From Candidatus Bathyarchaeota archaeon (GTDB taxonomy: Archaea > Thermoproteota > Bathyarchaeia > Bathyarchaeales > Bathycorpusculaceae), in NCBI GenBank assembly GCA_003601785.1, contig PIYA01000061.1:1-5243 (forward strand): a stretch of DNA of 5,243 nucleotides, written 5' to 3'. Positions 1-5,243 of the stretch are shown here, in pieces (within the stretch, counting starts at the first letter, position 1; each line of letters opens with the position of its first letter). The translations under genes and the position numbers were made by a program. The notes beneath the pieces are model-generated. The model saw only the letters and a list, made by a program, of their open reading frames with translations. It was not told the DNA's origin and did no database searches.

Positions 1-660
1 GAACAGCGTGAACCAACCATTATCGTTGACAGTCGAGAGGCAAACTCAGCTGCAAAGATTGTTAAAGGCTTGAGGGAACGAGGAGTCAACGTTAAGGTTC
101 AAATGTTGGAGAAGGGAGACTACGTGATATCTGATGCATGCGCAATAGAGAGAAAAACGGTTCACGATTTCGTCTACACTCTTACACGTCGCTACCTTTT
201 TGAACAGATCTTCACTTTGAAAGAGATTTATTCCAAACCCTTACTGGTTTTGGAAGGCTATCTACCCATAATATATAAGTTCAGCAGAATCCAACCGGCG
301 GCTGTCTGGGGTGCCATGTTCAATCTGGCTAAAAACGGGATACCCATGGTTAACACAACTTCTTATAAGGAAACTATCGACTTTCTCTATGTGGCTGCAA
401 AACAGGAACAGATTGTTGAAAAGCGAATTCCAGTGGTTCACCCCGTCAAAAAATTTGAAAATGTGTCTGACGCTCAAGTGTTCTTTGTAGCGAGTTTACC
501 CAATATTGGAAGAGAAAAGGCTGTGGCTATCCTAAAATCTTATCAAACTCCGCTGAACGCTTTGATAAACGTTGACGATTGGTCCAAGAGCGTCCGTGGA
601 CTTGGACCGAAAATAACAAATAAGGTTAAAGAGGTGTTGAACACTCCGTTCGAGAGGTGA
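1..660 (+). CDS. xpf: XPF/Hef-family structure-specific endonuclease, 3' part (5' end outside window)
   Basis: Family role: cuts branched DNA such as 3' flaps, forks and nicked junctions, in excision and fork repair. The frame is open from base 1 with no stop, giving 219 visible residues. The first codons already encode the start of the ERCC4 nuclease fold (IIVDSRE, visible residues 7-13), so the TTG at 70 would cut the domain and is not the start. The catalytic GDxnERKxxxD motif is intact: G39-D40, E50-R51-K52 and D56. After a linker, two helix-hairpin-helix motifs follow (LPNIG near residue 166, GLGP near 200), the usual DNA-binding and dimerisation module. The protein ends about 16 residues after GLGP, with no recognisable PCNA-binding QxxLxxFF tail. 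Whether a Hef-type helicase precedes the nuclease cannot be seen; short crenarchaeal XPF lacks one. The family call is firm and the subtype is open. Confidence 0.93.
   Translation, partial: EQREPTIIVDSREANSAAKIVKGLRERGVNVKVQMLEKGDYVISDACAIERKTVHDFVYTLTRRYLFEQIFTLKEIYSKPLLVLEGYLPIIYKFSRIQPAAVWGAMFNLAKNGIPMVNTTSYKETIDFLYVAAKQEQIVEKRIPVVHPVKKFENVSDAQVFFVASLPNIGREKAVAILKSYQTPLNALINVDDWSKSVRGLGPKITNKVKEVLNTPFER
654..660 (+). promoter_or_regulatory. Shine-Dalgarno site GAGGTGA over the nuclease stop codon
   Basis: GAGGTGA is a full match to the archaeal 16S anti-Shine-Dalgarno sequence, and its last three bases are the nuclease stop codon. It lies 5 nt before GTG 666 and 11 nt before GTG 672. The GTG at 657 lies inside the site itself, so 666 is the best start for the next gene. 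The arrangement implies translational coupling. Confidence 0.7.
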
Positions 661-665
661 AAAGC

Positions 666-1013
666 GTGGATGTGGAAATCGTTCCGACAAGAAAAATCAA
701 AGTTTTAGGGTTAGACAAACGTTCCGCCCATGACTTGGCGTGGTGCGCTGTAACCTACGGAGTGAACAGGCTTTACTGGATAGACGGCTACATATTATGC
801 CTAGAGGTTTACGAAAAATCCTTTGAGTACGAGCTAAAGAACAAGGAGTTTCCAATAAGCCACGTTTGCTACGCCGAGTTTCCGAAGTACATGAAGACAT
901 ACGAGATTGAAAGAGGCGTCCAGATCCCCCTTGTAAACGCTTCTGACATGAAGCTTTTCAGAAATCTGCTGGCGGCTATTAAAAACAACGAGAAAGAAAA
1001 TAAAGAAACTTAA
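666..1013 (+). CDS. Small hypothetical protein coupled to the XPF/Hef nuclease gene
   Basis: I do not recognise this 115-residue protein and assign no function. It begins DVEIVPTRK and alternates short hydrophobic strands (KIKVLGL, LYWIDGYILCLEV) with helical stretches, suggesting a small soluble alpha/beta domain. A basic and acidic lysine/glutamate-rich tail follows (KNNEKENKET). There is no signal peptide, membrane segment or zinc-binding cysteine pair; the three cysteines are scattered. I chose GTG 666 because GAGGTGA lies 5 nt upstream. GTG 657, which would overlap the nuclease stop and add three residues, and GTG 672 are alternatives. The absence of a gap from the nuclease gene indicates one transcript and perhaps a shared role in DNA repair, an inference from context only. 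Its stop overlaps the convergent iorB stop. Confidence 0.8.
   Translation: MDVEIVPTRKIKVLGLDKRSAHDLAWCAVTYGVNRLYWIDGYILCLEVYEKSFEYELKNKEFPISHVCYAEFPKYMKTYEIERGVQIPLVNASDMKLFRNLLAAIKNNEKENKET
981..1010 (-). terminator. T-rich tract downstream of iorB
   Basis: Read on the minus strand, the bases just after the iorB stop are strongly T-rich, with several runs of three to five T and almost no G. Archaeal RNA polymerase typically terminates on such U-rich 3' ends without a hairpin. The tract lies within the coding end of the convergent gene, so it also encodes that protein's lysine-rich tail. Composition alone supports the call. Confidence 0.4.
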
Positions 1014-1621
1014 AATCGGCTGCTTTTGTTTTCCCCAACCGCTTCAAAGCCCAGTTTAAACGCTTTAAGGTTCACCTCCAGATATTTCGCTGGAACAAGC
1101 TCACGTAAGGCTTCTTCTAAACTTTCAACCTTAACAGGTAAGTTTCCGGTAGCAGCCAGAGCACCGATCAAAGCGACATTCCGTGTTAGAATGTTTCCAG
1201 CTTTCAAGGCTAGGTCTGCGGCTTTAACAACGATGAGTTTTCTTGTGAATCTGTGGATTTTTTCCGTTATCTCGTTCAAACCGGGATATTTCTTCATGGT
1301 TCTCATCAACTCTGTTGGAGGGACTGTTTCATCGTTCATCAAAACAAGCGTTTTTTCTGAGGCAAATTTGAGGTTCCTCAGGGTTTCTAAAGGTTCAAAC
1401 CCTAAGAGTACATCCGCCTTTCCCTCTAAAACAGTTGGCGCTAAGACCTTATCCCCTATTCTAACGTTAGAAACCACCGCTCCCCCACGCTGAGCCATCC
1501 CGTGAATCTCACTCACCCGAACATTCAACCCCTCTTTAACCGCCGCAGTTCCCAAAATCTCAGAAGCCAAGAGTATTCCCTGCCCGCCCACACCAGCCAA
1601 AACTATGTTAAACTCATCCAT
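1010..1621 (-). CDS. iorB: Indolepyruvate:ferredoxin oxidoreductase, beta subunit
   Basis: Small subunit of the cytoplasmic enzyme that converts indolepyruvate and related aryl pyruvates plus CoA to aryl-acetyl-CoA and CO2, reducing ferredoxin. The 203-residue product has the usual IorB length. It opens with the glycine-rich GVGGQG motif (residues 10-15) of the 2-oxoacid oxidoreductase gamma-type domain, followed by SEIHGMAQRGGAV (37-49), highly characteristic of this family. The ATG at 1621 is chosen because it precedes the conserved N-terminus (MDEFNIVLAG) and has GGAGG 8 nt upstream. A longer open frame to 1717 only overlaps iorA and adds unrelated residues. The gene follows iorA by one nucleotide, so the subunits are probably made in step. 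Its stop overlaps the convergent gene's stop by 4 nt. Confidence 0.95.
   Translation of the reverse strand: MDEFNIVLAGVGGQGILLASEILGTAAVKEGLNVRVSEIHGMAQRGGAVVSNVRIGDKVLAPTVLEGKADVLLGFEPLETLRNLKFASEKTLVLMNDETVPPTELMRTMKKYPGLNEITEKIHRFTRKLIVVKAADLALKAGNILTRNVALIGALAATGNLPVKVESLEEALRELVPAKYLEVNLKAFKLGFEAVGENKSSRF
1023..1033 (+). terminator. Possible T-rich terminator for the nuclease operon
   Basis: CTTTTGTTTTC begins 10 nt after the plus-strand stop at 1011-1013. Two T4 runs just after a stop fit an archaeal U-rich terminator. The site lies within the 3' end of iorB, as it must given the overlapping stops. No hairpin is visible. Confidence 0.3.
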
Positions 1622-1622
1622 T

Positions 1623-3530
1623 CTAACTTCCTCCACATTCAATGGCTTTGTACGGACAGATAGAAGCGCACAATCCGCAGGCTGTGCAGAGAGTCTCGTC
1701 AATGCTGACTTTTCCATCCTTGATTGTTATGGCTGGGCAGCCTAAGAGCTTGATGCAAGCCATACAGTTTGTGCATCTGTCTGTGACTCTACACGGCACG
1801 GTCTTTATTCCCTTACGTCTCTTTTCACTCATCAACATCAAGGTGCACGGTGCTCTGAACACGACGACAGAAGGTCCTGGATACTGAACAGCTTCCTTTA
1901 GAACTCTTGAGGCTTCATCAATGTTGAAGGGGTTGACAACTCTAACGTATTTCACCCCGCAGCCTTCAGCTACCTTTTCAATAAGCACCCTCGTAGCTGT
2001 AGTGTGCATCCCAGTTGTCCCAGTCCCGGGATGCGGTTGATGTCCCGTCATGGCTGTTGTTAAGTTGTCCAAAACAGCCAGCGTGACCTTGTGGTTGTTG
2101 TAAACGGCGTTTATTAATCCTGGGATTGCAGCGTGGAAAAACGTTGAGTCACCGATGACCGCAACCGTGTCCACACCTGTCGCTTTGTTTATCCCTTGCG
2201 CCGTGCTCACACTTGAGCCCATACATATCAGTATGTCACCGATGCTTAAGGGAGGCGCAAAACCTAAGGCGTAACAGCCTATGTCTGTTGGATAAACCGC
2301 TTTTCCACCGGTGACTTTTCTTATGACGTAAAAGGAGGCTCTGTGAGGGCATCCTGGACACAAGATTGGTGGTCTGGAAGGCAAATCCTTTACAGCTTCA
2401 GCGTATTTGCTGTCGATTTCTCCGAAGTCTATCGGCGGTTTTTTACCAGTTATCTCCGCCAAGCCCGTTACAACCGCGCGTGTGGAAAGCTCACCTTTCC
2501 TCGGAAAATACGATCTACGCATTTTTCCATAGATTTCCGCGGTTGGAGCGTAATCCTTGGCTATGGCTTTAACATTCATCTCCAAGTAAGGTTCAAGCTC
2601 CTCAACCACAACGATTTTCTTGTAAGTTTTGAGAAATTCTCCAATCATTCTTTCTGGAAGCGGATGGGTCATCCCAAGCTTTAGGATTCCAACGTCCAAA
2701 CCTAAAAGGCTCGTCGCTTCCGCCGCGTAATTGTAGGCTGAACCTGAACAGATTATGCCCAGCTCTCCGTTTCCTTTGTAAACAACGGTGTTGTAGGGTG
2801 ATTTCTCACTGATTTCCTCAGCTTTCTCCGCTTTCTCTAAAAGTTTCACATGCATAGGTCTGGCGTTGGCTGGAACCATCACCAAACGGTTGGGTTCCCT
2901 CACAAACTCACCTTTAAGCTTGGGTTTTGTGAGATTTCCGTAGACAACGGGACCTCGAGTGTGGTTCACACGGGTTGTTGTCCTCAACAGCACAGGTAAC
3001 CCTAGCTCCTCTGAAAGTTCAACCGCCGAAACGGTCATATCCTTTGCTTCTTGAGGGGTTGAAGGTTCAAGACAGGGAAGGTTTGACAGCAACGCGTAAA
3101 AACGGTTGTCTTGCTCGTTCTGGGAACTGTAACACTGAGGGTCATCCGCCGTGACAATCACGTAGCCGCCTCTCACACCTATGTAAGCCAACGTCATAAC
3201 AGCGTCCGCGGCTACATTCAAACCAACATGCTTCATGGCTGTTAAGGCTCTAACACCACAGTTCACAGCCCCAGCTGCAACCTCAACCGCAACCATCTCG
3301 TTGGTTGAATACTCCATGTAAAGCCCCGCCTCCTCAGCGATGGCTGAAACAGAATCTCCGATTTCAGAGGCTGGTGTACCCGGATAGGTTGTGACCACGC
3401 CTATACCAGCCTCCAAAATCCCTCTAGCGATGGCTTCGTTACCCAGCAGAAGAACACGTTTCCCCGGTTCATCGCTTAACAACACACGTAAGTTTGGCAA
3501 TGGGTTTTCTCCCTCGTTAGAAAGTCTCAT
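1623..3530 (-). CDS. iorA: Indolepyruvate:ferredoxin oxidoreductase, alpha subunit
   Basis: Catalytic, thiamine-diphosphate and iron-sulfur subunit of the aryl-pyruvate:ferredoxin oxidoreductase used in aromatic amino acid fermentation. The 635 residues match the family length. In order: the LLLGNEAIARG opening (28-37); the TYPGTPASEI pyrimidine-domain motif (48-57); a middle transketolase-C-like domain; CPGCPHR (391-397); the thiamine diphosphate motif starting at GD 460-461 and ending at DN 488-489; and TGHQPHPG (495-502), typical of IorA. The C-terminus is ferredoxin-like with two Cys4 sets: C586, C589, C592, C598 and C615, C618, C621, C625. All key residues are present, so it should be active. 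ATG 3530 lacks a Shine-Dalgarno site. TTG 3500, preceded by GAGGGAG, is an alternative start that would remove 10 poorly conserved residues. IorB follows immediately. Confidence 0.97.
   Translation of the reverse strand: MRLSNEGENPLPNLRVLLSDEPGKRVLLLGNEAIARGILEAGIGVVTTYPGTPASEIGDSVSAIAEEAGLYMEYSTNEMVAVEVAAGAVNCGVRALTAMKHVGLNVAADAVMTLAYIGVRGGYVIVTADDPQCYSSQNEQDNRFYALLSNLPCLEPSTPQEAKDMTVSAVELSEELGLPVLLRTTTRVNHTRGPVVYGNLTKPKLKGEFVREPNRLVMVPANARPMHVKLLEKAEKAEEISEKSPYNTVVYKGNGELGIICSGSAYNYAAEATSLLGLDVGILKLGMTHPLPERMIGEFLKTYKKIVVVEELEPYLEMNVKAIAKDYAPTAEIYGKMRRSYFPRKGELSTRAVVTGLAEITGKKPPIDFGEIDSKYAEAVKDLPSRPPILCPGCPHRASFYVIRKVTGGKAVYPTDIGCYALGFAPPLSIGDILICMGSSVSTAQGINKATGVDTVAVIGDSTFFHAAIPGLINAVYNNHKVTLAVLDNLTTAMTGHQPHPGTGTTGMHTTATRVLIEKVAEGCGVKYVRVVNPFNIDEASRVLKEAVQYPGPSVVVFRAPCTLMLMSEKRRKGIKTVPCRVTDRCTNCMACIKLLGCPAITIKDGKVSIDETLCTACGLCASICPYKAIECGGS
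1630..1634 (-). promoter_or_regulatory. Shine-Dalgarno site of iorB inside the iorA 3' end
   Basis: On the minus strand GGAGG lies within the last codons of iorA, 8 nt before the iorB ATG. The iorA TAG stop sits between it and the ATG. This fixes the iorB start and supports translational coupling of the subunits. Confidence 0.7.
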
Positions 3531-3545
3531 AGAACCATTATTTTA

Positions 3546-3566
3546 CATATAACTTTTGGTTAAAAA
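3546..3566 (-). promoter_or_regulatory. Probable iorA promoter region with two TATA-like boxes
   Basis: Two TATA-like stretches lie on the minus strand of the short AT-rich gap: TTTTTAA (3560-3566), preceded by purine-rich GAGAGAG, and TTATATG (3546-3552), preceded by CCAAAAG as a B-recognition-like element. The first would give a nearly leaderless transcript from ATG 3530. The second would give a roughly 25-nt leader ending at TTG 3500. The T run at 3562-3566 could also help terminate transcripts coming from the integrase gene. Assigned by position and composition only. Confidence 0.4.
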
Positions 3567-3573
3567 CTCTCTC

Positions 3574-3586
3574 TTTTCATTGAAAA
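3574..3586. promoter_or_regulatory. Operator-like palindrome upstream of iorA
   Basis: TTTTCA-T-TGAAAA is a perfect inverted repeat with 6-bp arms and a one-base centre. It lies 44-56 nt upstream of the iorA ATG, on the upstream side of both TATA-like boxes, where an archaeal activator could bind. Short AT-rich palindromes also arise by chance, so this is a weak call. Confidence 0.2.
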
Positions 3587-3594
3587 CTTACTTT

Positions 3595-5040
3595 TTACTT
3601 GCGTTTCCGGAAGAAAGCTAAACCGTCTTTTTGAAGCACATACTCGAATCCGGCTTCCAATAACGCTTTGATCTCTTCAGGTTTCTGGGCGACTCTGACG
3701 TGAAACTCTTCGTCTAAACCATGCTGGAACAATGCTTTTTCAATGGTTATGTAGATCAGCGTGTTCTGAATATTCTTGTGGCCGAGTAGTTGTTTAACGT
3801 AAATTATGTCTTTTGTTTTATGATATTCCATAGTTGCTTTCCAATGCCTGAACGTGTGGAAGTGTATTTGCAATATGCGAGGATTTCCAAGTTTTTTTGC
3901 TGCGTTTCTCCTTTGCTCTCCAAAGGTTCCATAGATGACTTTTGCGAAGATGCGCTCCGACTTTTTCGGCAGATTCTTCAACATCTCTATCGCTTTTAAC
4001 GAAATTGGCAGAATCCTCGGAAGACTTCCTTTTAAAGGCTTTATTCTCACCGTTCTACGTTTAAAGTCTATATCCGCCCAGGTTAAACGTTGAATTTCAC
4101 CTGCTCTTGCACCTGTTTCCTTTAACAGTTGGAGGAACGTTCCAAGTTTTTTGCCGACAGCAGCGATGAATTGGTCTAATTCTTTTTCTGTTGGAATAAA
4201 CGGAATCTCTGGTTCAGCTTTATATTTTGGCGGCTGCCATTGAATGTCAAGCGTTTTATAAAACATTTTCAATGTGTCTGTATATTGCTTCTTACTGCTA
4301 GGTTTTATTTTAGCGCGTGCAAGATATCCTTTAACTTCTTCTACGTCAAGAAGGTTTACACCTGAGTTGAGCAGTGCATTCAGAACTTTCCCGTAATTTT
4401 TTATTGTGCTTAACTTTCTCCCGTTTTTCTGCATTTTCCACATGAACTCTACGATTTTTCCTTTGACGTCTGCTGTCTGCGCTGTGCCCTCCCGCGTGGG
4501 CTCTTTCTGTCGGGTTCCACTCTCGGCCAAGTTTTTCGCGCCTCTTGTCAAGGCTGCGCATACTTGACGTTCTCTATTATAGTCAGCAAAAGTATTTAAT
4601 ACTTTCTCTGCAATAGTCTTTTTTGATGAAGTATGCGAAGCTATGTGTTCACAGCTCTTGAAAGGCGGGTCCTCAGAGGTTGGCTTGAGGGAAAAACCAC
4701 TTTGAAGGATATCCGGTTGCAGAAGGTTCTTTCCAGAGTTAGGCTGTTTAAGGACTTGGCGGCTGATGTTGATCTTTACTTGGCTGTTCGCCGTAGACTG
4801 GCTGAATCTGAAGCCGCAGGCTCTGCATAACCAACGTTGAATTGTGCTGCCGTCTTTTAGATAGCGAAGCCCATCTCTCCATATTTTTTTGCTGCCGCAT
4901 TCAGGGCAACGGAGCTGAGGCTGTTTAGGGGGGTGCGGCTGGACATGGTCCAACTTCCCATTGTTAAGCCGCTTTTCGTCAAGTATGCTAGAGGCGCAGT
5001 CGTGTTGCTTGTGGAAGCCCTTTCCCTCAGCTTCAGCCAT
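3595..5040 (-). CDS. Tyrosine recombinase/integrase with N-terminal zinc ribbon
   Basis: Site-specific DNA recombinase that cuts and rejoins DNA through a tyrosine. In the 481-residue product, residues 45-75 form a Cys4 zinc ribbon (C45-x2-C48, C72-x2-C75, then GFRFS) like those at the start of some IS transposases. Residues 81-190 are a polar, probably disordered linker. Residues 192-270 resemble a SAM-like core-binding domain, and 283-435 are the catalytic domain. The catalytic set is complete: R312, K337, H395, R398, H421 and nucleophile Y430. A 50-residue tail after the tyrosine ends in FFRKRK. The HTFRHW and LLGHKN style is that of archaeal integrases. Usual Xer-type enzymes are about 280-300 residues, so this one is long because of its N-terminal half. 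ATG 5040 has AAGGAG 10 nt upstream and overlaps the SWIM gene by 8 nt. It may be an element integrase or a domesticated recombinase; no attachment site is visible. Confidence 0.93.
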   Translation of the reverse strand: MAEAEGKGFHKQHDCASSILDEKRLNNGKLDHVQPHPPKQPQLRCPECGSKKIWRDGLRYLKDGSTIQRWLCRACGFRFSQSTANSQVKINISRQVLKQPNSGKNLLQPDILQSGFSLKPTSEDPPFKSCEHIASHTSSKKTIAEKVLNTFADYNRERQVCAALTRGAKNLAESGTRQKEPTREGTAQTADVKGKIVEFMWKMQKNGRKLSTIKNYGKVLNALLNSGVNLLDVEEVKGYLARAKIKPSSKKQYTDTLKMFYKTLDIQWQPPKYKAEPEIPFIPTEKELDQFIAAVGKKLGTFLQLLKETGARAGEIQRLTWADIDFKRRTVRIKPLKGSLPRILPISLKAIEMLKNLPKKSERIFAKVIYGTFGEQRRNAAKKLGNPRILQIHFHTFRHWKATMEYHKTKDIIYVKQLLGHKNIQNTLIYITIEKALFQHGLDEEFHVRVAQKPEEIKALLEAGFEYVLQKDGLAFFRKRK

Positions 5041-5243
5041 GTCCTACAAACTCCTTCACTGCTTTTTTTAAACGGGCCCGTTGGCTGTTCTGAGCGTTTT
5101 CTAAGCTTTCAAGGATCATCACGGCGCAGACATGTGAGCAAAACCCGTTTTTCCTGTAGTGTGGACAGTTACATGTCCATTTTCTGCCTTCCCTTTCAAC
5201 GAAATAATTCTGAGGATATGGGAGCCTTAAGCTACAGTGGAAT
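5033..5243 (-). CDS. SWIM-type zinc-finger protein, C-terminal part (5' end outside window)
   Basis: A minus-strand frame enters from the right edge and runs open for 69 codons to a TGA at 5035-5033. Its product contains WTCNCPHYRKNGFCSH, which fits the SWIM zinc-finger pattern CxCxnCxH: C24, C26, C35 and H37 of the visible part, with eight residues between C26 and C35. A typical helix follows (VCAVMILESLENA), then a basic C-terminal tail (RARLKKAVKEFVGHG). SWIM fingers bind zinc and are thought to mediate DNA or protein contacts. They occur in archaeal and bacterial proteins and in some eukaryotic transposase families. The stop overlaps the integrase start by 8 nt, so the two genes probably share a transcript and perhaps a function. 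Whether more domains lie upstream cannot be seen. Confidence 0.8.
   Translation of the reverse strand, partial: FHCSLRLPYPQNYFVEREGRKWTCNCPHYRKNGFCSHVCAVMILESLENAQNSQRARLKKAVKEFVGHG
5051..5056 (-). promoter_or_regulatory. Shine-Dalgarno site of the integrase gene
   Basis: AAGGAG on the minus strand lies 10 nt before ATG 5040, inside the coding end of the SWIM gene. The spacing is slightly long but workable. It supports ATG 5040 as the start and coupling to the upstream gene. Confidence 0.45.

Noticed and set aside
70..660. TTG at 70 as start of the nuclease gene
   Set aside because: The frame is open upstream to base 1 and encodes the conserved VDSRE segment of the nuclease fold, so the true start is outside the window.
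1026..1493. Plus-strand 155-codon open frame antisense to iorB
   Set aside because: It mirrors the iorB coding frame and gives a low-complexity Ser/Phe/Lys-rich product with no motif.
1622..1717. N-terminal extension of iorB to an upstream start at 1717
   Set aside because: It overlaps the iorA 3' end in another frame, adds 32 residues not resembling IorB, and ATG 1621 has a good Shine-Dalgarno site and the conserved N-terminus.
2343..2684. Plus-strand 113-codon frame antisense to iorA
   Set aside because: It lies within a well-conserved part of iorA on the opposite strand and has no recognisable domain or ribosome-binding site.
4346..4561. Minus-strand 71-codon frame inside the integrase gene
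   Set aside because: It lies in another frame of the linker and core-binding coding region. Its Arg/Lys-rich product shows no domain, and the integrase frame is continuous, so no frameshift is needed.
4633..4830. Plus-strand 65-codon open frame opposite the integrase ribbon and linker
   Set aside because: It lies entirely antisense to a well-supported gene, has no ribosome-binding site, and its product resembles no family I know. Best read as a shadow frame.
5071..5082. Perfect 12-bp palindrome AACGGGCCCGTT in the SWIM gene, 31 nt before the integrase start
   Set aside because: A 12-bp perfect palindrome is expected about once in a window of this size, and it lies inside coding sequence. 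It would merit attention only if conserved near homologous integrases.
1..5243. CRISPR array, tRNA, rRNA, insertion-sequence ends or long repeats
   Set aside because: I looked for regularly spaced repeats, tRNA-like cloverleaf arms and terminal inverted repeats and saw none. Almost all of the window is coding.

Overview
The window looks archaeal. It carries an XPF/Hef-type ERCC4 nuclease with C-terminal helix-hairpin-helix motifs, an indolepyruvate:ferredoxin oxidoreductase operon (iorAB) of the kind found in peptide-fermenting anaerobic archaea, strong Shine-Dalgarno sites of the GGAGGTGA type, and a tyrosine recombinase with the HTFRHW...LLGHKN...TLIY signature I associate with archaeal integrases. 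A TACK-type anaerobe, such as a Bathyarchaeia-like lineage, is my best guess. That is an inference from gene style only; no rRNA or other decisive marker is present.

Layout. (1) Positions 1-1013, plus strand: the 3' part of an XPF/Hef nuclease gene whose 5' end lies left of the window. It is followed without a gap by a small gene of unknown function whose Shine-Dalgarno site covers the nuclease stop codon. (2) Positions 1010-3530, minus strand: iorA then iorB, one nucleotide apart and translationally coupled. This pair converges on the small gene, and the two stop codons overlap. (3) Positions 3531-3594: the only real intergenic gap. It is AT-rich and holds the probable iorA promoter. (4) Positions 3595-5243, minus strand: a tyrosine recombinase with an N-terminal zinc ribbon and a complete catalytic set. 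Its start codon lies inside the 3' end of an upstream gene cut by the right edge, which encodes a SWIM-type zinc finger. That SWIM fragment is short and easily missed.

How the genes work together. The plus-strand pair may act in repair of branched or blocked DNA; the small partner's role is unknown. IorA and IorB form one enzyme that oxidises aryl pyruvates from aromatic amino acids and reduces ferredoxin. The SWIM/integrase pair is an accessory module, probably from an integrated element or a domesticated recombinase system. No attachment site, terminal repeat, tRNA or CRISPR array is visible. The most interesting part is this two-gene zinc-finger/recombinase unit at the right edge.
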